A stretch of 64,000 nt of DNA, taken from Coccinella septempunctata (Eukaryota; Arthropoda; Insecta; Coleoptera; Coccinellidae). Location of the stretch: contig NC_058194.1 in NCBI RefSeq assembly GCF_907165205.1, positions 4,439,730-4,503,729 on the forward strand, in the 5' to 3' direction. The notes beneath the pieces are model-generated. The model ran no database searches and was not told the DNA's origin. It saw nothing but the letters and a program-made list of their open reading frames with translations. How positions within the stretch are numbered: the first letter of the stretch is position 1; every line of letters starts with the position of its first letter. The translations under genes and the position numbers were made by a program. Of this stretch, positions 21,661-30,124 are shown in pieces.

Positions 21661-23561
21661 AGTCTACCTGTTGGATTCGATAGTTTGTTCAACCATAGGA
21701 GGGAGTAATGGTCTACTATGACTTTAAACTTAACACCTTCTACGTAAGCTCTGAATTTTTCCAAACAAAATAGTAACGCCAAAAGTTCTCGCTCCGTCAC
21801 CGTATAATTCCTTTCCGCGCGAGATAGAGATCGGCTTGCATATGCAATTACCTTCTCTGTGCCATCATGACATTGTGTGAGAACTCCACCTATGCCAGTA
21901 GCGGATGCATCACTCTGTATAGTGAACGGCAAGTCAAAATTGGGAGAGGTGAGTATGGGAGAGGCCACCAAGGCTTCTTTAATTTTTAAGAATGCCTCCT
22001 CAGCTTGAGGGGTCCAAACGATGCTTTGATGCCTTTTTTTACCTTTCAGTAAGTCATTAATGGGCGACAGTAAAGTTGAAAAATCTTTAATAAAAGCTCG
22101 GTACCAAGAGCACATTCCCACGAACCTCTTTATTTGTGTAGTTGTATTCGGGCGTGGAAAATTTACCATACTGGACACCTTCTCTGGATCCGTTTTCAAA
22201 TCGTTTCCGTCAACAACATAACCTAGGTATTTAAGGCAGCTCCGAAAAAATTCGCACTTTTTCAGGTTGACAGTCACGTTAGCTAGTTTTAACCGATGGA
22301 GGACTTCCTTAAGTAGGGCAACATGTTCTTCGAAAGTGGACGAAATTATTATGATATCATCAATGTAGACAAAAATTTTACCGTCGAATTCAGGGCCGAA
22401 AAGACTATCAACGAACCGTTGTTGAGTTTGGGCGCTATTTCTCAATCCAAAAGGTACAACAACGAACTGATATAAGCCCCTTCCAGGAATGCTAAAAGCG
22501 GTTTTTTCCTTAGAAGCCGGATCCAGTGGAATCTGCCAAAATGATTTCCTCAAATCAATGCTACTTATGAATTTTGCCCCAGTAAGTCCGCTAAGAATAC
22601 GATCGATACGAGGCAATGGGTAGGAATCGTGTTTAGTGACTTCGTTCAATTTACGCCCGTCAAAACAAAACCTATATTCGCCGTTCTTTTTCTTGATCAA
22701 AAGGACTAGACTACACCACGGAGAGTTCGACGGTTCTACGACTCCCAACCTCAACATCTCATCCAATTCATCATTAAGGAGTTTCATCATATACGGCGAC
22801 AACGGATATTGTCTCACACGAATGGGTTTTGCATCCCCGGTGTCGATAGTAAGATGAATTTTATCTGTTCTACCTAATCGACTTTCACTGCTAATCCCCT
22901 CGAAAGATCGCAATAAGTCATCAACAATAAGACGTTGTTTTGAATTCAAACAATCTAATTCGCACGTTTCGCATTGTGAACTTTTATTTGAATCCGAGGT
23001 TAGTAAGGAAATATTATTCTTCTGAACGTTCCAGCTACCTTCAAGATAGTCTATCCTAAGAGCAAATTTTCTACAAAAATCACTTCCGAAAATTACGTCG
23101 TGAGCAAGACTTGGAACTACTAGGGCTTCCAGGAAATGACATTCATCGTCGATGACGATAGGTAAATGCACGAGACCGGTTATTCGCTGTCTTTGATCAT
23201 CCGCTGTATGTACAAAATTCACGTGAGCCGGAAAAATTTTCAAATTTAAACGGGACTTTAGTTTCATACCACCTTTACCCACGATAGTAGCATTAGAGCC
23301 AGAATCCAACAAACCAATTACAGGATAATCCAATATATTAACTTTTATAAAAGGTCTATTATCGAATTTGCGTTCACTGAACAGCTCGGAGGTGCAATAG
23401 TTTTGAAATGAGACATCCGGTGAATTCTTAGTTTTTAGTTTACATCTGTCAAAATCGAGTTCTTCGCGATCGTCAAAATTTATTTTACGGGCCCTTGATG
23501 AGTTTGAGTGGGATGGGCGACGGGCCTGAGAGAGCATCCCTTTACTCAGTTTTTTGAACAA
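21615..23561 (-). CDS. G4 protease-RT-RNase H (Pol, -1 frame)
   Basis: 648 codons. Protease motif LLDSGSNAT at about residue 85; RT with KKKNGEYRFCFDGRKLNE, SSIDLRKSFWQI, VPFGLRNSAQ and YIDDIIIIS; RNase H with TIQSDASATGIGGVL and NYTVTERELLALLF. The RNase H end is lost at the deletion near 21655. The first codons overlap the gag stop and read in the -1 frame from a slippery AAAAAAC, so the protein is expected as a Gag-Pol fusion, not from the ATG at 23561. Confidence 0.9.
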   Translation of the reverse strand: MFKKLSKGMLSQARRPSHSNSSRARKINFDDREELDFDRCKLKTKNSPDVSFQNYCTSELFSERKFDNRPFIKVNILDYPVIGLLDSGSNATIVGKGGMKLKSRLNLKIFPAHVNFVHTADDQRQRITGLVHLPIVIDDECHFLEALVVPSLAHDVIFGSDFCRKFALRIDYLEGSWNVQKNNISLLTSDSNKSSQCETCELDCLNSKQRLIVDDLLRSFEGISSESRLGRTDKIHLTIDTGDAKPIRVRQYPLSPYMMKLLNDELDEMLRLGVVEPSNSPWCSLVLLIKKKNGEYRFCFDGRKLNEVTKHDSYPLPRIDRILSGLTGAKFISSIDLRKSFWQIPLDPASKEKTAFSIPGRGLYQFVVVPFGLRNSAQTQQRFVDSLFGPEFDGKIFVYIDDIIIISSTFEEHVALLKEVLHRLKLANVTVNLKKCEFFRSCLKYLGYVVDGNDLKTDPEKVSSMVNFPRPNTTTQIKRFVGMCSWYRAFIKDFSTLLSPINDLLKGKKRHQSIVWTPQAEEAFLKIKEALVASPILTSPNFDLPFTIQSDASATGIGGVLTQCHDGTEKVIAYASRSLSRAERNYTVTERELLALLFCLEKFRAYVEGVKFKVIVDHYSLLWLNKLSNPTGRLARWSVRVNYTIGLK

Positions 23562-24889
23562 TGATTACATGTATGAACTGTAACATTCGGCGAACCACAA
23601 CGGTAGCAAAACTTGGATCGCTTCGATCTACATTGACTGTAAAAATGACCCGCTTTATGGCAGTTCCAACATTCTTGAACACTTTTATTACCTTTAATTT
23701 CGGTATCGACACGTTTCGGAGATCCTGGAGAAACTTGAAATGAATTAACAGTACACCTTTTGGGTGGGAGGTTTCGGTTCCCGACATTCCCACCGGAAAC
23801 CGACTTAAGATTTGAACCTGTCTGATCGCGATTTCTGTCATTGACTTCGATATCCAGAAAATCATCATCCTCCAAACGTTTTATTAACCCATGAAGTTCA
23901 GAAATTGCAGAAGTCTCAATAGTTGCAATTGCTTTTCGGTAAGGTGGTAGTAAATTTTTTCGCAAATATTTTAATTTCGTCTGTTCCGCAGGAGGTCGTG
24001 TTAAGCGATTAAACAACTCGTTAATTTTAGCAAAATAAACTGTAACGCTTTCCGTTTCTAATTGTTGTCGACTTCTTATAGTTTCCCATAGTTCGTCGTC
24101 ATGATACGGTGATTGAAAATTTTTCTTTAACAATTCTACCAAAGAGTCCCAATCTTTAGTTTCGTTAACTACCTGGCGGAACCAACAAAGAGCATCACCT
24201 ACAAATAAGTCCCTAGCCGATTCAAATAATTCGGTTTTAGTGACGTGCCGTGCCTTTCTGAGTTCTTCAACATTTTCGAGAAATATCATTAATTTATTTT
24301 TATCACCATCAAAAGTTTCTCCCCATTTATAAACAGGAACAGATTTAGTACCGGAATGATTTGAAATAAACTGAGAAGCACTGTTGTGGTTCACAAAATT
24401 ATTATTTGGCGCACTGCTCGTGGATTGAAAATTACCAGAAATGGATGGATCAATAGGTTCCTTAATTTTATCATAAATATCTGCCTCTAAAGTTAAGCAT
24501 GTTGCATAAGACTCGTTCTTAAATTCTTTATGAGGTGCATAATCCTTTTCTTTATCATCCTCAGGCAATGGCAAACGGTTTATACGATCCGTTATATGAG
24601 CAAGGCGTGATTTTACTCTCTTAAATACAGAATCGGAACTAGATCCTTCAAAATCAATTATAAGTAAAGTAATCGATTCAAGGGTGGTGTTTACTTCCTT
24701 CACCTCAACATCAAAATTGAATTCCGGATCACGTAATTCTGAAAAATCTTCAATGCTTTCTCTTGCCAACAACCGCCTTAAAATTTTCCTTCTATCGTCT
24801 ATTGATCTATTGGATTTGACTCCTCTTATTCTAAGTTCATAATCTAATTCGTTAGTTAAAAGATGTGTGGGATTCATGATTTCAAACAC
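23546..24889 (-). CDS. G4 Gag
   Basis: 447 codons from an ATG at 24889 (a second ATG lies five codons on). The N-terminal region (LTNELDYELRIRG) resembles the G6 Gag start. A proline- and serine-rich linker leads to a capsid-like domain from VPVYKWGETFDGD. Two C-terminal zinc knuckles follow, CWNCHKAGHFYSQC and CYRCGSPNVTVHTC. The TGA stop directly follows the slippery heptamer. It is apparently intact. Confidence 0.92.
   Translation of the reverse strand: MFEIMNPTHLLTNELDYELRIRGVKSNRSIDDRRKILRRLLARESIEDFSELRDPEFNFDVEVKEVNTTLESITLLIIDFEGSSSDSVFKRVKSRLAHITDRINRLPLPEDDKEKDYAPHKEFKNESYATCLTLEADIYDKIKEPIDPSISGNFQSTSSAPNNNFVNHNSASQFISNHSGTKSVPVYKWGETFDGDKNKLMIFLENVEELRKARHVTKTELFESARDLFVGDALCWFRQVVNETKDWDSLVELLKKNFQSPYHDDELWETIRSRQQLETESVTVYFAKINELFNRLTRPPAEQTKLKYLRKNLLPPYRKAIATIETSAISELHGLIKRLEDDDFLDIEVNDRNRDQTGSNLKSVSGGNVGNRNLPPKRCTVNSFQVSPGSPKRVDTEIKGNKSVQECWNCHKAGHFYSQCRSKRSKFCYRCGSPNVTVHTCNHCSKN
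23549..23555 (-). promoter_or_regulatory. G4 -1 ribosomal frameshift site
   Basis: In the gag frame the codons read tcA AAA AAC TGA. AAAAAAC is a canonical X XXY YYZ heptamer, and shifting -1 enters the Pol frame directly (KKLSKG). A stimulatory RNA structure downstream was not tested. Confidence 0.8.
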
Positions 24890-25196
24890 AGACTATACTA
24901 TATACTATAAACAATAAGCGAATCAAAGAAATGATGATAAAAAGTTCAATACATGTGTTGTCGGTTTCGATAATAACACTGAGGTGCTACATAAAAAATG
25001 TGATACGCTAAACCTGACAATCTCAAGAACATTTCGCTGAGAAAATACAACCTGAATACTGAGTTGAATTACAAATTTGAGAAAATCACAATCTTAATAG
25101 TTTATTCATAAGTCATCAGAAAATGTTTCAAAAAAAAACAAGAAAATAAACTGTTTCAACCAATCTAAGAAAAATCTAAAAATTCAATTCAGGCTG

Positions 25197-25214
25197 CCCC
25201 ACGTTGGGCGCCAA
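25197..25214 (-). promoter_or_regulatory. G4 primer-binding site (tRNA-Lys type)
   Basis: On the minus strand TGGCGCCCAACGTGGGGC lies five bases inside the 5' LTR. This is the sequence known as the tRNA-Lys(1,2) complement in other LTR elements. The leader 24890-25196 between PBS and gag shows no ORF or clear structure. Confidence 0.9.
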
Positions 25215-25219
25215 ATTTG

Positions 25220-26179
25220 TGTCACGTAATATTCACAAAAAATGGTATATTTTTTTTTTAATGGTGAATTCAAACTTGACACTAAGCGTACGGCAGCTGT
25301 TCGCCGGAGAGCATTTATGGGCATAGGTTAATTTATCCTTTTTACAGACTTCTCTCAAATTCTCTGAATTTAAACTTAAAAATTTGGGCGCCAATTAGTT
25401 TGTGAAAAAAAACATAAAAGTGCTATTCGTAAACCAAACTAATAAATATACGAATGTAAATATAGGAAAATGGTGTACAAAATTCAAGCAGTAATTTCAC
25501 TTCAGGGTACAAAAACACTTTATTCAGGACACTTCCTCAACTTCAGCAGCTATGTACTCACTTTTCAAAGGGGTTAGTTCTTAGAGTAGTTCGGTGATGA
25601 TGGCCAGAGTGGTTGTCTTGGAAGATATGGTATCGTCAATCGGTGTGGACGACGAGAAGCCAATGTCGAACGATAATTCCCTTCACGGGAACGAGAAAAT
25701 TCCAAATGTAATCGACTAATTTATAATGACTGAATGAATCCCTGTAAGTGTACACGAATTATTAGCTAAAATCCGAATGATTAGTTTGAACTCACCTTCT
25801 AGAAAGGGATTCTCGATAAAAAAGTATGAAATTCCGTTGATACACGTTTACGTCGAATTTATCAAATCCTCTATCGAGAAGAAATCGGCTTAGTTTTGCA
25901 TACGATCAATCTCAGAGTCGGAGTGATTTCCCTCGCGACAAACATATTGTCCAACGCGTCGAATGTGGGCGACACCCACTTCAAGACACCACCACCGAAA
26001 ATTATTTTAAACAGATATCTATTAACAAAGGTACATAACGTTCATAAAATTACAAAATCCGACAATAGATGGTACATTCATCGAATTGATAATTTATTGA
26101 TTTATAATTTTTCCAACAGATCAAGAGACGGTAGCATTTATACTAATTTATTCTGTTGAAGTATTTTCCGAAAGTTACA
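25220..26179 (-). repeat. G4 5' LTR
   Basis: 960 bp, TGTCACG...GTTACA on plus, followed by the TSD ATAG (26180-26183). Confidence 0.95.
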
Positions 26180-26183
26180 ATAG

Positions 26184-26297
26184 TTAATTATAGATTAAAT
26201 AATGTATGGAAAAAAGGTAGAATTTTGAGAAAATGTGAAGAGCCTCGTTCCTATTTAATACAAGATGGTAATAAAGTACGTCGTAGGACTAGGGAAC
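26184..26297 (+). pseudogene. G2 integrase C-terminal tail, first part
   Basis: G2 frame resuming after G4: LIQDGNKVRRRTREHI, the kind of basic block found after the integrase SH3-like fold. It is interrupted by LINE L3 at 26305. Confidence 0.7.
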
Positions 26298-26304
26298 ATA
26301 TAAT

Positions 26305-27316
26305 GTGGTCTTTGCCGATGATTTGAAAATTTTCCGCAGGATAATGAGTTCAGGTGATTGCGAGGGGCTTCAGGAGGATTTAGAGCGGTTGTATCATTGG
26401 TGTGTTGTTAACAAGCTCAGCCTAAATATTTCTAAATGTAGCGTCATGTCTTTCACGAGGAGTAAGCAACCTGTTGTGTTCCCCTACACAGTGTGCGGTA
26501 ATTTGTTGGCGAGAGTATCTGAGGTTAGGGATTTGGGTGTGATCTTTGATAGTAGACTCACTTTCATCCCGCACGTTGATCAGTTAGTGCTTTCTGTCTC
26601 GAAGGTTTATGGTTTCATAATACGCAACTGCAGATATTTTACTCACACATCAACCTTTTTGTGCCTTTTCAATGCATTAATAAGAAGCAGGTTGGACTAT
26701 GGCTCTGTAGCTTGGAATCCCATCTACAATTGTCACAGACAGCGCATTGAATCAATTCAGAAGCGTTTCCTGAAGTACCTTGTTTGGAGGGAGGATGGTG
26801 TCTACCCAGTGAGAGGTTCAGAGTATGGCTTGCTTTTGAACAGATTTGGAGTCTCCTCTTTGGAGGTTAGACGAAAAGTACTGGCGGTGAAATTTTTGTA
26901 CAATGTAGTGAATGACATAACGGATTGTCCATCGTTACTAGCTATGGTCAACTTCATAGTGAGAAGGCAGAATTCGAGATCACAAGAACTTTTTTACTTG
27001 CGTACTCCCAGGACCAATCTTCTCCTGCAATCTCCGATTGAGTTTATGTGCCGGACCTTCAATACGATCTCTGCGGTTTGTGATATTAATTTTGACACTT
27101 TACCATGTATTATTGAAGTACTTTTATGCAGTTTGGAGTGTGAACAGTAGACTGAGTTTTCTTTGTTACCATCGAGTGGTGTAATGATCGGTTGTGAGTT
27201 TTTTTTTTTTTTCTGGGTTCAGTTCATATTGCTTTGATGTTCAATTTTTATTCATTTCCTGTAATTGGGTTCTTCCTGTAGGAAATAAATGGCTTATTAT
27301 TATTATTATTATTATT
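26305..27316 (+). mobile_element. LINE L3, 5'-truncated
   Basis: TSD ATATAAT at 26298-26304 and 27317-27323. The copy starts exactly at the RT catalytic motif VVFADDLKIF and reads openly to 27150, with the C-terminal blocks SKCSVMSFTR, VRDLGVIFDS and LDYGSVAWNP. The 3' UTR ends in GGAAATAAATGG and a (TTA)n tail at 27292-27316. 5' truncation and a simple-repeat tail are normal products of target-primed reverse transcription. It is a non-LTR element of the CR1/Jockey group; the clade is not fixed. Confidence 0.93.
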
Positions 27317-27323
27317 ATATAAT

Positions 27324-27459
27324 TTTAGATAATCATAGAAATAGTTTTAATGAAAATTCAGGGAATAAAAACGGCAATACTGATGATCTTGATGTTGACC
27401 GATATCATTTGAGAGATAGAACATTGATTAAGAAGCCAAGTAGGTTAGGAATTGTATCA
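27324..27459 (+). pseudogene. G2 pol C-terminal end
   Basis: Final part of the G2 frame: asparagine-rich (NSFNENSGNKNG), then DRYHLRDRTLIKKPSRLGIVS and a stop. The polar, basic end is typical of Gypsy pol. 27460-27583 is the 3' UTR with no other feature. Confidence 0.65.
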
Positions 27460-27583
27460 TAGTTTAGCGAATCTATTTTGTTCTCAGTATGGCTGATGGT
27501 ATTATAATGTATTATAAATATGTATTTATATTGTTGATATGATGGTGCATTTTAGTGAAGTGATGAAGAGTGTAAACCAACTT

Positions 27584-27593
27584 GGGAGGGAGG
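27584..27593 (+). promoter_or_regulatory. G2 polypurine tract
   Basis: GGGAGGGAGG directly precedes the 3' LTR. Confidence 0.85.
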
Positions 27594-27594
27594 A

Positions 27595-27835
27595 TGTAGG
27601 GTTATTGAGCAACACATTATTTATGAAAATGTATGTTTGGTTGCCAGTTGCTCAGTGGCGTAAATCCCCACTCCCATATTGGGGGTATGAGACCGGCCGT
27701 TGGTCAGTCGATGGACAGCGTAACGAGCGTAATGAATGTATCATCATAAAACCGAAATAAAGAGTTCAAAAGTAAAGCGTGGCCTTTTAAAATACTGGTT
27801 TCATTACACCCTAATAAAGAGACAGGAACGTTACA
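27595..27835 (+). repeat. G2 3' LTR
   Basis: 241 bp. It differs from the 5' LTR at gcgtAaat and tacAccc-type positions only, and is followed by ATAT. Confidence 0.95.
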
Positions 27836-27839
27836 ATAT

Positions 27840-28475
27840 AACGTCGGATTCCCAATGGAAAGAGTAGCTATCGAAATCGCTGGCCCCTTTCCCGAAACAG
27901 ACCATGGAAACAAGTTCATTTTGGTAGCGACGGACTATTTCACAAAATGGGTGGAAGCCTATGGTATTCCTAATCAAGAAGCAAGTATGGTAGCTGATAA
28001 ATTGGACAAAGAATTCTTCTGCAGATTTGAAATACCTCTTGAGCTGAATTGTGATCAAGGCCGAAATTTTGAATCGAAGTTATTCCTAGAAGTATGCAGG
28101 AAATTGAGGATTCACAAAACAAGTACTACACCTCTTCATCCACAATCAGGAGGCATGGTCGAACGAATGAATTGGACCATGGAAAAACATCTAGCCAAAG
28201 TAATTTCTGATCACAAGCGGGATTGGGATAAATATTTACATCTATTCACTATGACATATAGATCTTCGGTTCAAGAATCTACCAAGGAAACTCCATCCAG
28301 TATAATGTTCGGCCGAGATATAAGGCTGCCTTGCGACATAGAATTTGGATGTAAGCCTGGAAAAGACGTAGCTGGGAAGGACTACGTTAGTAAATTAAGG
28401 AACAAGCTGGATGATATTGATGACAAGTTGCGAAATCAAATGCAGCAAGCAAGTGTCAGAATGGAAATGCGCTAG
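27840..28475 (+). pseudogene. G1 integrase catalytic core
   Basis: It resumes the G1 frame after G2. DDE integrase: AIEIAGPFPE, where the first catalytic residue aligns with Glu instead of the usual Asp in this copy; NCDQGRNFES (Asp 2); SGGMVERMNW (Glu). Then come KETPSSIMFGRDIRLP and a charged linker. A TAG at 28473-28475 stops the frame, but the same frame continues in phase into the C-terminal region. The ATG at 27855 is internal. Confidence 0.9.
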
Positions 28476-28799
28476 TACATCAAGGCTATTGAAGGTGAGT
28501 GCACTGCTGGAGACCTAGTGTGGTTACATAATCCACAAAGAAGGAACGGTTTTTCACCAGAACTGCAGAGAATGTGGGAGGGACCGTATGAAGTTATCAA
28601 GACAATAAATGATGTAGTTTACCGAGTAAGGAAGCTCTCCAGAGGAAAACCGAAGTTTGTCCATTTCAACCGATTAGCCTCGTACGCGCAAGACGAAGAA
28701 GTACGTCTTTTGGAACCTCCGATGCAAGGTAGTAGCGATTTCCAGAGGTTTATAGATTGCTATGGTGAGACACGCGTTACACGGTTCGGCGTCACACAG
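28476..28799 (+). pseudogene. G1 integrase C-terminal region
   Basis: In phase with the core: TAGDLVWLHNPQRR, WEGPYEVIKTINDVVYRVRK and KFVHFNRLASY. This is the GPY/F-type or SH3-like module that normally ends Gypsy pol. Here the frame does not stop; about 40 codons of linker follow (LLEPPMQGSSDFQ) and then the macrodomain. Confidence 0.88.
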
Positions 28800-29215
28800 G
28801 AAGTACATCAAGACCTCTTTACCGTGTCTGAGGAATACTCCCTCGCTCATTGTGTAACGAAGGACCTTCGTATGAGCAAAGGAATAGCAAGAGTATTCAG
28901 AAATAAATTTGGACGTCAGGAAGAACTATTGCGACAGCAGCCAAGAATCGGAAATTGAAGTTTGAAGGTGGGTTCATTTATCACCTAGTCAGCAAGCAAC
29001 ATTCCCATCAGAAGCCCACCTATGAGAATCTATGGACGGCACTGCATAGCTTGAAAGAAGACATTCAACGCTTTCTAGTTAGGAAAGAAGCTGTTCCAAG
29101 CTCGGTTGTGGACTGGATCAGCTGAATTGGTGGGTTGTGCGAAGCATGCGGGAGGTGGTATTTCAGGAGACCGGTATACGGATCCTAGTATGCAATTTCA
29201 AGCCGAAGCAAACCA
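28800..29215 (+). pseudogene. TARG1/OARD1-like macrodomain fused to G1 Pol
   Basis: It reads in the integrase frame up to TGA at 28956-28958, then in two further frames after single-base losses near 28952 and 29097. Motifs in order: QDLF (aligning with the GDLF adenine-contact block), YSLAHCVTKDLRMSKGIA, FRNKFGRQEELL, FIYHLVSK, QKPTYENL, LGCGLDQLNW and VFQETGIRILV. TARG1/OARD1 removes ADP-ribose from modified acidic residues and splits O-acetyl-ADP-ribose, using a Lys and an Asp. The Lys aligns with LVSK (28994-28996) and the Asp with GCGLD (29116-29118); both are kept. This is a fossil copy. The function in the element is unknown; countering a host ADP-ribosylation response is conjecture. 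Confidence 0.85.
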
Positions 29216-29340
29216 AGGAGCCTAGAATAACTGTGGAGTGCTACTTCCATCCGAATGGCTACTGTAGGAATGGTGATGAGTGCAGGTTCGCCACGGTCCT
29301 CGGACAAATTTACGAAATCTGTTTTGGTACAGAACAAGCT
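29216..29340 (+). pseudogene. CCCH zinc finger at the G1 Pol C-terminus
   Basis: Directly after the macrodomain: CYFHPNGYCRNGDEC, then RFA, with the His reached after a 1-base frameshift near 29291 (spacing C-x7-C-x5-C-x3-H). A basic tail follows in that frame (TSLRRR). CCCH fingers usually bind RNA. The purine-rich AAGGAGGAGACAG at 29342-29354 after it is the likely polypurine tract. Confidence 0.7.
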
Positions 29341-29354
29341 TAAGGAGGAGACAG

Positions 29355-29602
29355 CGTATCCAGTCCGGCCCTTGCAGTCGGAGAAGGATCGTTGCTGCTT
29401 TATTCTGGAACGAACGCGAAGGCACGGGAATGTTTCCGGCGCCTATATAATCCCAGCGGAGGAACAGGTAGTTAAGTACAGTTATAGTTCACAGTGCAAG
29501 CGACTAGTGGAAATAAATACGAGTGGAAATAAATAGTAGTGACATAGTAAGTTTGTGAGTTATAAGTATATTAAGTGTGAATAAATATTATAATTTTAAT
29601 CA
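29355..29602 (+). repeat. G1 3' LTR
   Basis: It starts CGTATCCAGTCCGG, the counterpart of TGTAACCAGTCCGG at the 5' LTR, and carries CGCCTATATAATCCC and GTGCAAGCGACTAGTGG. It differs from the 5' copies by an 11-bp insertion (gaatgtttccg) and a short duplication near 29510-29540. The right end is uncertain; ATCA at 29599-29602 is a guess. Confidence 0.75.
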
Positions 29603-29680
29603 ATCGGATGTTTTAATCAAACGAAGAAAACAATACAATATCTAATGTGTCTCAAGATTAAAATTTTTACGGGATATAGA

Positions 29681-30079
29681 ATAGGTCCTTTCGTCTGTTT
29701 CTCAGTGTAGCGTAATCTACAATGCACTTTAAATTAACTTATTTCTGGTGTTATTGCGCAAACGAATGAAAAAAGCGTTGACGTTAGGTTGTCACGCTCA
29801 TAGACTAATAATTCGAATTTGAAATATGGTTACGTTTTTAACAAGATGTGTTACGCAAACTTCAATCGTATCCATTACGAAGTAGATTACTGTGACGTCC
29901 GTGACGTTAATATCAAATTTTGCATTTCACACCACAGAACACCTTCAGACTAGGTGTATATAAACTACACCTCCTCTACACTGGTGTAAATCCAACCAGC
30001 AAACGAATACTAAAATCGAGTGTAAATTACACCGAGTGTAAAAAAGTGCTACACTTTTTATGCAAACGAAAGGACCTAT
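29681..30079. mobile_element. MITE 1 (TIR ATAGGTCCTTTCGT)
   Basis: 399 bp with terminal inverted repeats ATAGGTCCTTTCGT / ACGAAAGGACCTAT. The right part contains tandem and inverted blocks such as ctacactggtgtaaat and atcgagtgtaaa, shared with MITE 2. No coding capacity was seen. Confidence 0.8.
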
Positions 30080-30124
30080 CATCTTTTGCCGGAAAAGCTT
30101 TCTCATCGTTAAAAATAATGCAAT

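Larger units (their letters stand above)
19076..26179 (-). mobile_element. Ty3/Gypsy element G4, inserted in G2
   Basis: LTRs of 959 and 960 bp (19076-20034, 25220-26179), with TSD ATAG at 19072-19075 and 26180-26183. Minus-strand order: 5' LTR, tRNA-Lys-type PBS, gag, pol in the -1 frame, a deletion, integrase, a 3' minisatellite, PPT, 3' LTR. LTR differences seen are few (for example agtagtaa/agcagtaa). Its Gag N-terminus resembles that of G6, so the two belong to related lineages. Confidence 0.94.
10744..27835 (+). mobile_element. Ty3/Gypsy element G2 (Mag-like), carries G3, G4 and L3
   Basis: LTRs of 241 bp at 10744-10984 and 27595-27835 differ at two bases that I can see. TSD ATAT flanks both ends (10740-10743, 27836-27839). 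Coding order on plus: gag with two CCHC knuckles, protease, RT, RNase H, integrase, C-terminal tail. It is interrupted by G3 in RNase H, by G4 after the integrase core and by LINE L3 in the tail. The paired knuckles (CKKC...CPAFGKECFYC) resemble the Mag lineage; that assignment is inference. One extra frameshift lies near 18308. Confidence 0.93.
7964..29602 (+). mobile_element. Ty3/Gypsy element G1 (host of the nest; carries macrodomain)
   Basis: Order on the plus strand: 5' LTR-like sequence (7964-8165), gag (to about 9626), protease (9779-9831), RNase H (9867-10375), integrase split by G2, integrase C-terminal region, TARG1-like macrodomain, CCCH finger, polypurine tract and 3' LTR (29355 to about 29602). 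The RT is deleted. Removing G2 and one copy of its ATAT target duplication restores continuity of the integrase frame at 10740/27840. It has many stops and frameshifts and is the oldest element of this nest. Confidence 0.85.
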
